NCBI GenBank assembly: GCA_019359175.1
Contig: JAHHHU010000013.1
Location: 62,001-126,000, forward strand
DNA: 64,000 bases
Direction of reading: 5' to 3'
Origin: Phormidium tanganyikae FI6-MK23
Lineage (GTDB): Bacteria; Cyanobacteriota; Cyanobacteriia; Leptolyngbyales; Leptolyngbyaceae
This document shows, in pieces, positions 8,559 through 18,389 of this stretch (position 1 is its first letter; every line of letters starts with the position of its first letter). The position numbers and the translations under genes were made by a program. Under the pieces are notes generated by a model. The model saw nothing but the letters and a program-made list of their open reading frames with translations, did not search any database and had not been told where the DNA came from.

Positions 8559-8798
8559 TCAATCCATTCTCAATCCACTCAGAAGGTCGCTGAGTTGCGT
8601 TTGCTCTTGTAGAGATAATTCTGAATCGCAGAGTAACAACACTTGATCATCAGACAGAAAAGAGATTTCAGGCTCCGTCCTGCCGCGAGATGGCCATTCT
8701 AAGAGGACTTCTTCCGGTGAGCGTTGGGTTAGGTTCGCGACTTCATGAACCTGCTGCGCCAATGCGTCTGGAAGGGTTAGCGTGACTTGCTCTGCCAT
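8559..8798 (-). CDS. Antitoxin-like small protein, probably C-terminally truncated
   Basis: This 79-residue protein begins MAEQVTLTLPDALAQQVHEVA and continues RSPEEVLLEW, typical of small cyanobacterial antitoxin-like proteins encoded upstream of HNH nucleases. The usual family tail (LxDLxxxxREGxL-type) is cut to SDLLSGLRMD. The downstream nuclease survives only as a tail fragment, so the module is probably dead. No other toxin is adjacent. Confidence 0.6.
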   Translation of the reverse strand: MAEQVTLTLPDALAQQVHEVANLTQRSPEEVLLEWPSRGRTEPEISFLSDDQVLLLCDSELSLQEQTQLSDLLSGLRMD

Positions 8799-8996
8799 GA
8801 TGCTGTGTAAGTTCGGTTTCTCTATTGTACGGTTATTTTTTCAAGCCGCGAGGCTGAGGGGCTGACCGTTGAAGGGGATTGGGCAAGAAGTACGATCGCT
8901 GAATTTTGCTTGATTTCGCGATCGCAGGTCTGAGTTTGGTACGATCGCGCTTTCCAAAAAAGAAGCCCGACCTTATCGATCGAGCTAAGAAATCTA

Positions 8997-9103
8997 GTTT
9001 TCAACAAATCCGATCACATCTGATCGGCAACCAATCTTGGGAACCGGCGAACTGAGCAAGTGTTTTGGTTTCCAACAAATCCGATCGCATCTGATCGGCA
9101 ACC
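8997..9103 (-). CRISPR. Two-repeat CRISPR remnant (36-bp repeats, 35-bp spacer)
   Basis: Two 36-bp repeats at 8997-9032 and 9068-9103 differ at two positions and enclose a unique 35-bp spacer (9033-9067). Each holds a 7-bp stem (CCGATCA...TGATCGG; the second copy has one mismatch). Read on the minus strand they end TTGAAAAC and TTGGAAAC, matching the usual 8-nt crRNA handle pattern, so transcription is probably leftward. No further repeat is found one unit away on either side. The decayed cmr2 gene starts about 250 bp downstream, supporting a CRISPR origin over a HIP1-type palindrome. Confidence 0.65.
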
Positions 9104-9323
9104 CCGCCTTTGTAGAAGCATTACGCAGAGCGGGTTTCAGAAGGCAAAAATGTGGGGGTCATTTTCATCGTCAATAGTAGCCCCATTTATTGAAAATAGC
9201 TCAAGATTTTAAGCCGCGAAACGCCTGCTTGCGCCCCCTCAATTTAAGTAACACTGAACGAAAAAATACAAGTATCATGACAAGACCAATCCGGATTCTC
9301 GACCCATAAAAGCGAATCCCTAA

Positions 9324-10870
<1,547 letters not shown>

Positions 10871-10893
10871 GCCATCCGAAGACTTTACCGCCC

Positions 10894-11887
10894 TTGAAAT
10901 ACCTAATTGCGATCGAGCCGTTAGGCTTTCTCTATGGCAGTACAGGTCGGTTTCTCTCACCCGAAAAGTTCAGGAACCCAGTTCCCACCGAGTACGGCAA
11001 CACTCTCAGGATTGTTCGCTGCACACTACACAGAGACTCCCGAACAACTTCGAGATCTCCAACTTGCAGGAGCATTCTGGGCATGGAGTGAAAATCTTCA
11101 AAACTTCTATGTTCCAACGCCGTTTAACTATGTGGTGACTGAGGGAGCAATTGTCGATCGCATTGTTCGCAAACAGGATCAATGGCATTCAGAAACAACG
11201 GTGAGCAAAGTCGATGGCAATCCAAGTATTGCCATTCAAGATTGGTCAAATCCGACAACAGCACATCAAAGTCCTTGGGAATATTTGCTGCATCTCCATC
11301 CCCGATTGCGCCAAGATGAAAGGCGGGTCGCAGTCGATGAAGAACAGGGGAGCTTGTTTCTGGAAAATGCGATTCAAATGCACCCTGAAGTTTGTTTGGT
11401 GTATTTGTCGAATACTGCGATCGCAGAAGGTCGGTATCGATTTGGTGGAGAAGGACATTTAGCATCTGTGAAATGTCTGGAGATCGCTTCTGAAACGCTT
11501 GACTTACTTCGTCAGCCTGTTGGCTCAAGCTTTGCCTTAATCACGCCTGCCGTCTGGGGATCGAATCGATTATCGTACCGACATCCGCTCTCACAGCAAA
11601 ACAAAGATGAGACGGTTTGGAACATTGAAGCCTTGCTGACTGAGCGCCCGACACCTTTTCGATATCGCTTTGGCAATCGCAAAGATGAACACGATCTCGA
11701 TATCCATCAACCGCATCAACCCAAGCTTCTATCTCGCGGACGGTATGCGGTTCCGGCGGGAAGTGTCTATGTCTTATCGCATGATCTTCCAGCTTGGCAA
11801 GACTGGGATCTCGATTGGTCTCCCAAAGAAGGTGTTTCCCTCAAACGCTGGGGATGCGGCTTATCGCTACCTTTGTCGATCGTATAA
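10894..11887 (+). pseudogene. cmr3: Decayed type III-B CRISPR gene cmr3
   Basis: Cmr3 is the RAMP subunit that holds the crRNA 5' handle. The N-terminus (LKYLIAIEPLGFLYGSTGRF, then LSPEK) is in frame 1 from a TTG at 10894 (or GTG 10858, overlapping the cmr2 stop). Homology continues in frame 2 from SSGTQFPPSTATLSGLFAA to the stop at 11887. The switch falls in the AAAAG tract near 10970, a one-base deletion. The rest, including VPAGSVYVL and the terminal glycine-rich WGCGLSLPLSIV, is complete. No cmr1, cmr4, cmr5 or cmr6 follows; insertion-sequence remnants lie immediately downstream. Confidence 0.83.
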
Positions 11888-11937
11888 CTACACGGATTTA
11901 TCAATGCTTAGATCTTCGCGCCCTCATCCCCTAACCC

Positions 11938-11998
11938 CTTCTCCCAATCTGGGAGAAGGGGAACCGGACTCTAGCTCCCCTCTCCCAATCTGGGAGAG
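11938..11998. repeat. Pair of CTCCCAATCTGGGAG dispersed palindromes
   Basis: Two short palindromes built on CTCCCA-atc-TGGGAG lie at 11938-11958 and 11980-11998. This is a common dispersed intergenic repeat of cyanobacteria. They separate the cmr3 remnant from the transposase remnants. Confidence 0.7.
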
Positions 11999-12072
11999 CA
12001 GGGTGGTTTCATTGTGGGAGTAAGAAAATGAGGATGGACTGAAATCACTAACATAACCATCAGTCCAGGACC

Positions 12073-12400
12073 CTCATAGAACAATTAAAGACGATAAAAG
12101 ACCCGCGTAAACCGCGAGGACAACGCTATGCGCTGTGGCTTGTGATGTTTCTGGCGTTGTTGGGGAGTCTGTGTGGCTATTCTGGGTATCGCCCCTTGGC
12201 AAACTTTGTGCAGAAGCATCACCGGCTGATTTGCAGATTAGTGGAATTAGAATCAAATACGAAGCTGATGCCATCGTCCTCCACGTTTCGACGCATCTTG
12301 CAACAAGTTGATGCCTAGGGTTGGGTCGATAGCTTTAACGTCTGGGTGTTGACTCATGCGCCCGACCTGGCGGGGCAACTGTTGTCGTTGCCTTCGACTA
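12073..12400 (+). mobile_element. ISAs1-type transposase N-terminal remnant
   Basis: The plus-strand frame from 12073 encodes the N-terminal region of an ISAs1/H-repeat-type transposase: LIEQLKTIKDPRKPRGQRYA, LWLVMFLALLGSLCGYSGYR and SSSTFRRILQQVDA. A TAG at about 12316 interrupts it, and similarity continues weakly (VDSFNVWVLTHAP) to about 12400. No start codon is present and the catalytic DDE region is missing. It is truncated by, or joined to, the leftward IS5-like remnant. Confidence 0.75.
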
Positions 12401-12402
12401 TC

Positions 12403-12717
12403 GAGAATCACGGCACTCGGCTGCGCGTTGCGTCCTGCTAGAAGCCGCAACAATTCACATAGGTCATGCACCATCGCTTCAAACACTCCTGCTTTCATCC
12501 AGCGCATCGTTTGTTGATACACTGCTGCCCACCGCGGTAGGTCATGCGGCATCAGTCGCCATGCTCCTCCGCTTCTCGCAACGTATCGCAACCCGTTGAA
12601 CACTTCTCTCAAACTGTGTTCGCGTTACGGTGCATCTTCAGTCATTAACGTTAAAGACGCTGCGACAAATCCTCATTCTTCATCACTTACATCTGTCGGA
12701 TAAGGCTTTCTACTCAT
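12403..12717 (-). mobile_element. IS5-family transposase N-terminal remnant
   Basis: Read leftward from ATG 12717 the peptide begins MSRKPYPTDVSDEE, has TGA at codon 15 (a Trp in the family) and TAA at codon 31, then continues LREVFNGLRYVARSGGAWR and HDLPRWAAVYQQTMRWMKAG, typical of IS5-family orfA. Similarity ends near ILDSR at about 12403, at the junction with the rightward ISAs1-type remnant. The two remnants are joined tail to tail. Confidence 0.75.
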
Positions 12718-12810
12718 GCCTCCAGTTTAACAAAAGTGCATAACACCCTCTAGTATTTCACTAAAAAGTAGAATAGACAACGCTTCTCCAACTAATGGGC
12801 AACAACACGA

Positions 12811-14088
12811 TTAAGCCAACTGTAACCCTTTATCATGCAGACGATGCTCGATCTGCTGCATCTCTTCTAGCGTTGCTCCTGTGACAATGCCATAAATCTC
12901 GGTGTGGATTTTGCCATATTTCACTTTTTCTAGCGCTGAGAGAATCAGAAAGTCTTTCCGCTCTAGCTCCGGCTTCAAGCTTGTCAAAATAGTATCGATC
13001 GTTCCCTCCATGCGGTAATCGCTGGAGTACTTTGCGCTCGCTTTATTGAGCTTCAGCAATTCGTGGCGCTGAAGACACAAGGGAGTAGAGCCGTTGATGC
13101 GAAAATTGGCATCGATCGCGTACAGTTGCCCATCTCTGTTTTCCAATACATCCAAGCCAATCACCCCAAAGTACCCTTGTTGATGTGCATATTGCCCCAC
13201 GATCTCAATCATTTGGGAGAACTGGTTTAGATCATCGGTGTAGTTAATTAAACCTCCTAAATAGTTGCCTGCAGAACTCACAAGCTGCTGAGTTACGCCA
13301 ATTAACGAAATACGACCTTGTTTGTTGACATAAAACTGGACACAGTAGTTGTGTACTTCATGCTGAACAAACTCTGAGATGATGATAGTTTCTAGTAAGT
13401 TGATTTTTAGGTACTTCCTCAGTTCTTCCAGGCAATAGTTAAGATCGCTCTCATTGCGAATGATGTAGGTTCCCTCGCCCGAAAGACCGTGCGACGTTTT
13501 GATCAAGTAGGGAAATTGTGGCGGAAGCGGAATCTGATCCAGGCTGGTTTGAGCTAAATGATAAGTTTGATAGCCTGGACAAGACACGCCCAATTCAACA
13601 AGCGTAGCTTTACTCAACAAGTGGTAGTGCATGTCCGGGTTGATGGCATGTTTTTCGGGCAGCAATCGGTCAAAGGGAAACAAGGTGATCACGCGATCGG
13701 GGCTTTCGTTTAGATCGTCCAAATAGGTCGAACAATCCAGCATTTCTAAATGGCTGTTGTGAAAGCCAAAATGCTCACGCCAGTATTGAACTAGCAAAAG
13801 TTGTGGCGGAACAATGACGACCGCCGATAGCGTGTCACCCAACACGGCTAGATTTTTCCAGGGTTCTTTCTGACAAATTTTGTCAAACGAAGTTTTTGTC
13901 GCTTCACTGCTGCCGTCCTGCAAAAAGTATTTCTGAGTGTTCGGATAAGCTGCCCAACTTGCCGTAGCAGGATAGTTCAAAATCAGCGTATGGCGATCTG
14001 CCTGAATGTCCTGAGCAAACAAATCAGAAAGCGAATTTCCTTGAAAGAATGGAAAGGGGTTTTCACAAGACATAACATCAGAAGACAT
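12811..14088 (-). CDS. ATP-grasp domain protein
   Basis: A 425-residue ATP-grasp enzyme, expected to ligate a carboxylate to an amine or thiol with ATP, probably making a peptide-like bond. The nucleotide-binding motifs are visible: YLIKTSHGLSGEGTYIIRN (residues ~195-213) and, toward the end, VIGLDVLENRDGQLYAIDAN with the metal-binding D/E and FRINGSTP. It resembles the PGM1/peptide-ligase-type branch. It starts 10 bp after the isoaspartyl peptidase gene and is clearly in one operon with it. The substrate is unknown; aspartyl or beta-aspartyl peptides are a reasonable inference from the partner. Confidence 0.8.
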   Translation of the reverse strand: MSSDVMSCENPFPFFQGNSLSDLFAQDIQADRHTLILNYPATASWAAYPNTQKYFLQDGSSEATKTSFDKICQKEPWKNLAVLGDTLSAVVIVPPQLLLVQYWREHFGFHNSHLEMLDCSTYLDDLNESPDRVITLFPFDRLLPEKHAINPDMHYHLLSKATLVELGVSCPGYQTYHLAQTSLDQIPLPPQFPYLIKTSHGLSGEGTYIIRNESDLNYCLEELRKYLKINLLETIIISEFVQHEVHNYCVQFYVNKQGRISLIGVTQQLVSSAGNYLGGLINYTDDLNQFSQMIEIVGQYAHQQGYFGVIGLDVLENRDGQLYAIDANFRINGSTPLCLQRHELLKLNKASAKYSSDYRMEGTIDTILTSLKPELERKDFLILSALEKVKYGKIHTEIYGIVTGATLEEMQQIEHRLHDKGLQLA

Positions 14089-14098
14089 AACAAGAGCT

Positions 14099-15004
14099 TT
14101 AGGCGATCGTTGCCAGCGTTTGATCTTTGCAGGTAAAAACGGCAGGCTGCTCTAAATCCTCGTGCATATAGGCAACAGCCATATCCTGTGAGTTATGTGC
14201 CCAACCGATGCGTCCTTGATGATCGATCAAAATACATCCCGCTTCTCCTTCTATACGCTCAATAAAGGTCTTGATCGCCCATTCAGCCGCCTCGTCTGGA
14301 TGCTTGTCTTTCAGCGCATCGATCGCGGTCTTCGCTAGCACCACGGGAACAATTGATTCGCCATCTCCGGTCGTTGAGCAAGCCCCTGATTGATTGTCTG
14401 CATACAGCCCGCACCCCACTAATGCTGAATCTCCTACGCGACCTTGAGGCTGTCCAGTTGTCCCGCCAGTGGACGTACCAGCGGCCAAATTTCCGTCTGC
14501 ATCGAGCGCTACACACCCAACCGTATTGGGACGATCGACCACTTCCGCCTCTTCTTTCCACTCTTGGTACTGTTCTTCGCTCACGAGTGCTTCTTTAGCG
14601 CATACCTCTAATCCATGTTTGATGGCAAAGCGTTCTCCACTTCGAGCAACCAGCAATCGCGGTTTCTCTTCCATCAGTTTGCGGGCAGCCGAGATCGGAT
14701 GGCGGACACCCTGTACGGCGGCGACGGCTCCCCAACCCAAAGTTGCCCCCTCCATCATCGCCGCATCTACTTCCACCTCACCCTCGCGATTTAAGGTCGA
14801 GCCAAACCCTGCATTAAACGTCTGGTCGGATTCCAGTACGCGAATCGCGGCTTCGACCGCTGCTGCTGCACTGCCACCTTGATGCAGCACTGCCCAACCT
14901 GCTTCTGCTGCCGATCGACATCCCGCCTGATTGGCTGCCACTTTGTCCTCTGAAATCGTTTTTGCTCCTCCATGAACAACGATCACGGGCTTTACAGTCT
15001 TCAT
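14099..15004 (-). CDS. Isoaspartyl peptidase / L-asparaginase (Ntn hydrolase)
   Basis: A plant-type asparaginase that hydrolyses beta-aspartyl dipeptides and asparagine. It begins VIVVHGGAKTISEDK, has the oxyanion/core block FNAGFGSTLNREGEVEVDAA, and the autocleavage region NTVGCVALD...LAAGTSTGGTTGQPQGRVGD, where the Thr after the first Gly of the GT pair becomes the N-terminal nucleophile of the beta subunit. At 301 residues it is complete. It is the first gene of a two-gene minus-strand operon with the ATP-grasp protein. Cyanobacteria use such enzymes in cyanophycin turnover (beta-Asp-Arg), but no cyanophycin genes are nearby. Confidence 0.92.
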   Translation of the reverse strand: MKTVKPVIVVHGGAKTISEDKVAANQAGCRSAAEAGWAVLHQGGSAAAAVEAAIRVLESDQTFNAGFGSTLNREGEVEVDAAMMEGATLGWGAVAAVQGVRHPISAARKLMEEKPRLLVARSGERFAIKHGLEVCAKEALVSEEQYQEWKEEAEVVDRPNTVGCVALDADGNLAAGTSTGGTTGQPQGRVGDSALVGCGLYADNQSGACSTTGDGESIVPVVLAKTAIDALKDKHPDEAAEWAIKTFIERIEGEAGCILIDHQGRIGWAHNSQDMAVAYMHEDLEQPAVFTCKDQTLATIA

Positions 15005-15148
15005 ATTCTCTCTATCCCAATGCTTTTTAATAGACTAAATGAATTCACATTTCAGTTATTTTGTTACCAATAGTATAACCAGTACCTTGAAGCTGTACCT
15101 CTACCGCAGGAACAACATTTAGGTTGCTTTAAAGTTTGAGGTTTATCG

Positions 15149-15781
15149 TTAGGTCGCTTTAATTAAAAGCTGGGCAGCACTCATCACACCAGTCAGCACA
15201 TACTGCACTGCCAAAGCTGATAGGAGTACTCCTAAAACTCGTGTCACCACATTAATACCCGTCTGTCCAAAAGCAGAAGCTAATCGTTTCGATAGCCGAA
15301 ACACGATATAAGCAATTCCTAGTACAACCACGACGACCGATAGTAGGATCACCATCCCGAAGGAACGACCATTTACTTCCGTCGTCAAAATAAGAAGACT
15401 GGCGAGGGTTCCAGGTCCCGCAATCAAAGGAATTGCAAGGGGGAAAACGCTAATGTCGTCGCGCAAATAAGCTTCTTGTTCTTCCTCAGCGGTCTCTCGC
15501 TCTCGTTGTGCAAAAACCATATCCACAGCAATCTTCAACAACAATAGCCCTGCGGCAATTTGAAATGCCTCAATACTGATTCCTAGATACCGTAGAAGCC
15601 CATTCCCAATCAAGGCAAAAACGACCAGAATACCTCCCGCGACAATAACGGCTCGTTGAGCAATCCGATCCTGTTGAGCGGGTGTATATTTGCCCGTCAG
15701 CGTCATAAAGATTGGCATCAACCCAACTGGGTCAATGACCACCAATAGCGTTAGAAAAGCTCTAGCAACAAAAGGCATCAC
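15149..15781 (-). CDS. MarC-family integral membrane protein
   Basis: A 210-residue six-helix membrane protein of the MarC family, with the hallmarks FLTLLVVIDPVGLMPIF near the start, an acidic loop RERETAEEEQEAY, and FPLAIPLIAGPGTLASLLIL. Transport function is suspected for the family but unproven. A paralogue at 21155-21868 shares the same acidic loop and PLIAGPGTLA block. It reads leftward and stands alone. Confidence 0.88.
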   Translation of the reverse strand: MMPFVARAFLTLLVVIDPVGLMPIFMTLTGKYTPAQQDRIAQRAVIVAGGILVVFALIGNGLLRYLGISIEAFQIAAGLLLLKIAVDMVFAQRERETAEEEQEAYLRDDISVFPLAIPLIAGPGTLASLLILTTEVNGRSFGMVILLSVVVVVLGIAYIVFRLSKRLASAFGQTGINVVTRVLGVLLSALAVQYVLTGVMSAAQLLIKAT

Positions 15782-16114
15782 AGGAACACGACTTAATTCA
15801 TGACGATCGAACGGGAGTTTATAACAATCAGCACGAGCGCAACTTCAAAGGATTGGCTCTGCGGAGTTTCGGAGAAAATTGTATTCTCTACTTGTTTAAG
15901 TTTACTTTAGAAAACATTGGTGACGGGTTTATCCCTCAATAGTTAGAGGAGCGTTGACCCCTTACTTTTTAGAATGAGAACGAACTAAACGCAACCTATG
16001 CCATCGCATTCCTGTTGTTATTGAAACTAAAATTTATTCCGAATTGTTCTACACCAAACGCATTGGTCAAGTTCAACTGGTGAACGCCCGAAGTATTTTG
16101 AGGAAACTGATGTT
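15782..16114. other. Intergenic region between divergent genes
   Basis: This 333-bp gap between the leftward MarC gene and the rightward esterase-like gene should hold both promoters. I see no gene, repeat or strong hairpin in it. Confidence 0.5.
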
Positions 16115-17461
16115 ATGCCAGAAGCAACTACCACACCGCTTATTGAATCGATTTGTTCGGCTGCCCATCAGTTAACTGGTAAAGCAGAAAATTACAATTC
16201 ACTCATGGATTTAATTGGTGATGCCCGTTTTGTGTTGATTGGGGAAGCTTCCCACGGAACTCACGAGTTTTATCAGCAGCGAGCAGAAATTACAAAACAA
16301 TTGATTCAAAACAAAGGCTTTAGCGCGATCGCCATTGAAGCCGACTTTCCAGATGCTGACCGAGTCAACCGCTATGTGCGAGGAATCAGTTCTGATCCGA
16401 CCCCTGAAGCAGCCTTACAAGAATTTCAGCAATTTCCTACCTGGATGTGGCGCAACGTTGATGTTGTTACTTTTGTTGCTTGGTTGCGCCAGTACAACGA
16501 TGCCCTTCCTCCAAACCGAACTAAGGTCGGTTTTCATGGGCTAGATTTGTACAGTTTATACCGTTCGATTGCAGCCGTGCTGGATTATCTCGATCGCGTT
16601 GATCCAGAAGCGGCGAAGCACGCCCGCGATCGCTATGCTTGTTTGGAACACTTTGAGGAAGATGCCCAGAGCTACGGCTATGCTGCCACCTCTGGGCTAA
16701 GTGAATCCTGTCAAGCGGAAGCCGTGGATCAGCTAAAGGAGCTGCAACAACGAGCAGCGGAGTATACCCAACAAGATGGTCAGGTTGCAGAAGATGAATT
16801 CTTTTATGCACAACAAAACGCCCGTTTAGTGAAAGATGCCGAAGCATACTACCGATCGATGTTTCAGGAGCGGGTATCGTCTTGGAATTTGCGCGATCGA
16901 CACATGGCAGACAGCTTAGATGAATTAGTGAATTATCTCGATCGACAGGGACAACAAACTAAAATTGTCGTTTGGGCGCACAATTCCCACTTGGGAGATG
17001 CACGAGCAACCGATTTGGGTAAATCTGGACAGTGGAATCTAGGTCAACTCGTGCGGGAGAAATATGGACAAGAGGCAATCCTAATCGGATTTAGCACCTA
17101 TACCGGAACTGTAACAGCCACCTCTAACTGGAATGAACCGCCACAGATGAAGCGGGTTCGTCCTGGTTTACCTGACAGCTACGAAGCACTATTTCACGCC
17201 ACTGGGCTGCCTCAATTTTGGCTGAATCTGCAAGCTGACAATTTAGCGATCACAGGATTGCGAGAGCGACGATTAGAGCGGGCGATCGGTGTTATTTATC
17301 GCCCTGAAACGGAACGCAGTAGCCACTACTTCTATGCCTCGCTGCCCCAACAATTCGATGCCATTATTCACATCGATGACACTCGCGCCGTTGAACCACT
17401 CGATCGTACTGTTGAACCAATCATTGACGAAGTACCAGAAACCTTTCCCTCTGCCCTTTAA
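16115..17461 (+). CDS. Erythromycin esterase family protein
   Basis: A 448-residue member of the erythromycin-esterase/succinoglycan-biosynthesis-like hydrolase family. Conserved blocks: LIGEASHGTHEFYQQRAEIT with catalytic Glu and His (residues ~37-44), AIAIEADFPDADRVNRYV, KVGFHGLDLYSLY, and VVWAHNSHLGDARATD. Most chromosomal members have unknown substrates and are not resistance genes. The ATG at 16115 fits. An SDR gene follows 86 bp downstream in the same direction and may be cotranscribed. Confidence 0.9.
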   Translation: MPEATTTPLIESICSAAHQLTGKAENYNSLMDLIGDARFVLIGEASHGTHEFYQQRAEITKQLIQNKGFSAIAIEADFPDADRVNRYVRGISSDPTPEAALQEFQQFPTWMWRNVDVVTFVAWLRQYNDALPPNRTKVGFHGLDLYSLYRSIAAVLDYLDRVDPEAAKHARDRYACLEHFEEDAQSYGYAATSGLSESCQAEAVDQLKELQQRAAEYTQQDGQVAEDEFFYAQQNARLVKDAEAYYRSMFQERVSSWNLRDRHMADSLDELVNYLDRQGQQTKIVVWAHNSHLGDARATDLGKSGQWNLGQLVREKYGQEAILIGFSTYTGTVTATSNWNEPPQMKRVRPGLPDSYEALFHATGLPQFWLNLQADNLAITGLRERRLERAIGVIYRPETERSSHYFYASLPQQFDAIIHIDDTRAVEPLDRTVEPIIDEVPETFPSAL

Positions 17462-17547
17462 CTGGCATGAATTGAATTCAGCGTGTGATTTGCTCAAGCA
17501 ATGTTAGACCTCATTGACCATCAAGTATCTGAAAACGGAGTTGAACA

Positions 17548-18330
17548 ATGACTGAGAAAAAATTAGCGACTGAAGTTGCAATTGTCACAGGTTCCGATTC
17601 TGGAATTGGTCAGGCAACCGCCATTGCCTTTGCTCGTGAGGGTGCAGATGTTGCGGTAACGTATTTCGAGGATCAGCAAGGAGCCGAGCATACCGTGCAA
17701 CGAATTGAGGAAGCTGGACAAAAAGCAGTGCTGGTGCAACTCGATCAAAGTAAGCCGGAGAGTGTAAATCAGCTATTCCAAACCGTGAAAGACAAGTTAG
17801 GCACCCCAACCGTTCTCGTGAATAATGCTGCCGCCTCGTCTGCAAACACGCCCGTAAAGGAAATGTCGTTGGAAGCTTGGGATCACGCGATTAAGACGAA
17901 TTTGTATGGTCCCTTCCTGTGCTGTCAGCAGTTTATTCGTGCGATCGAGGGGTCTGATAAGCGGGGTGTGATTATTAATATCTCCAGCGTACATGAAGAA
18001 ATCCCCAATCCTGGAACCGCAGATTACTGTGCTGCCAAAGGCGGCTTGCGGAATCTCACACGAGTTCTGGCTTTGGAATTGGCAGGCCAGCCGATCAATG
18101 TGAACAATATTGCGCCTGGAATGATTTTGACTCCGATGAATCAATCAGCACTTGATGACCCCGAAACCTGGAAGCAACAGGTGCAGCATATTCCATTGAA
18201 ACGGGCAGGAGAACCTCAAGAAATTGCTCACGCTGCCGTATTTCTGGCATCGAAAGACGGGAGATACATTCACGGAACAACGTTGTTTATCGATGGTGGA
18301 TTGATGCAGAACATGGGTCAGGGCGCGTGA
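17548..18330 (+). CDS. SDR-family oxidoreductase (glucose 1-dehydrogenase-like)
   Basis: A classical short-chain dehydrogenase of 260 residues. The NAD(P)-binding motif TGSDSGIGQATA lies at about 15-26, the NNAA motif at about 93, the catalytic Ser in IINISSVHE, and YCAAK as YxxxK. The C-terminal block FLASKDGRYIHGTTLFIDGG is typical of glucose 1-dehydrogenase-like SDRs. The exact alcohol or sugar substrate cannot be read from sequence. It follows the esterase-family gene in the same direction, with GGAGTTG as a ribosome-binding site. Confidence 0.92.
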   Translation: MTEKKLATEVAIVTGSDSGIGQATAIAFAREGADVAVTYFEDQQGAEHTVQRIEEAGQKAVLVQLDQSKPESVNQLFQTVKDKLGTPTVLVNNAAASSANTPVKEMSLEAWDHAIKTNLYGPFLCCQQFIRAIEGSDKRGVIINISSVHEEIPNPGTADYCAAKGGLRNLTRVLALELAGQPINVNNIAPGMILTPMNQSALDDPETWKQQVQHIPLKRAGEPQEIAHAAVFLASKDGRYIHGTTLFIDGGLMQNMGQGA

Positions 18331-18389
18331 ATGCACACGAAGTTCGGCTTGATCAAATTTAGAGTCACTGATCAAGTCGACCTCCTATG

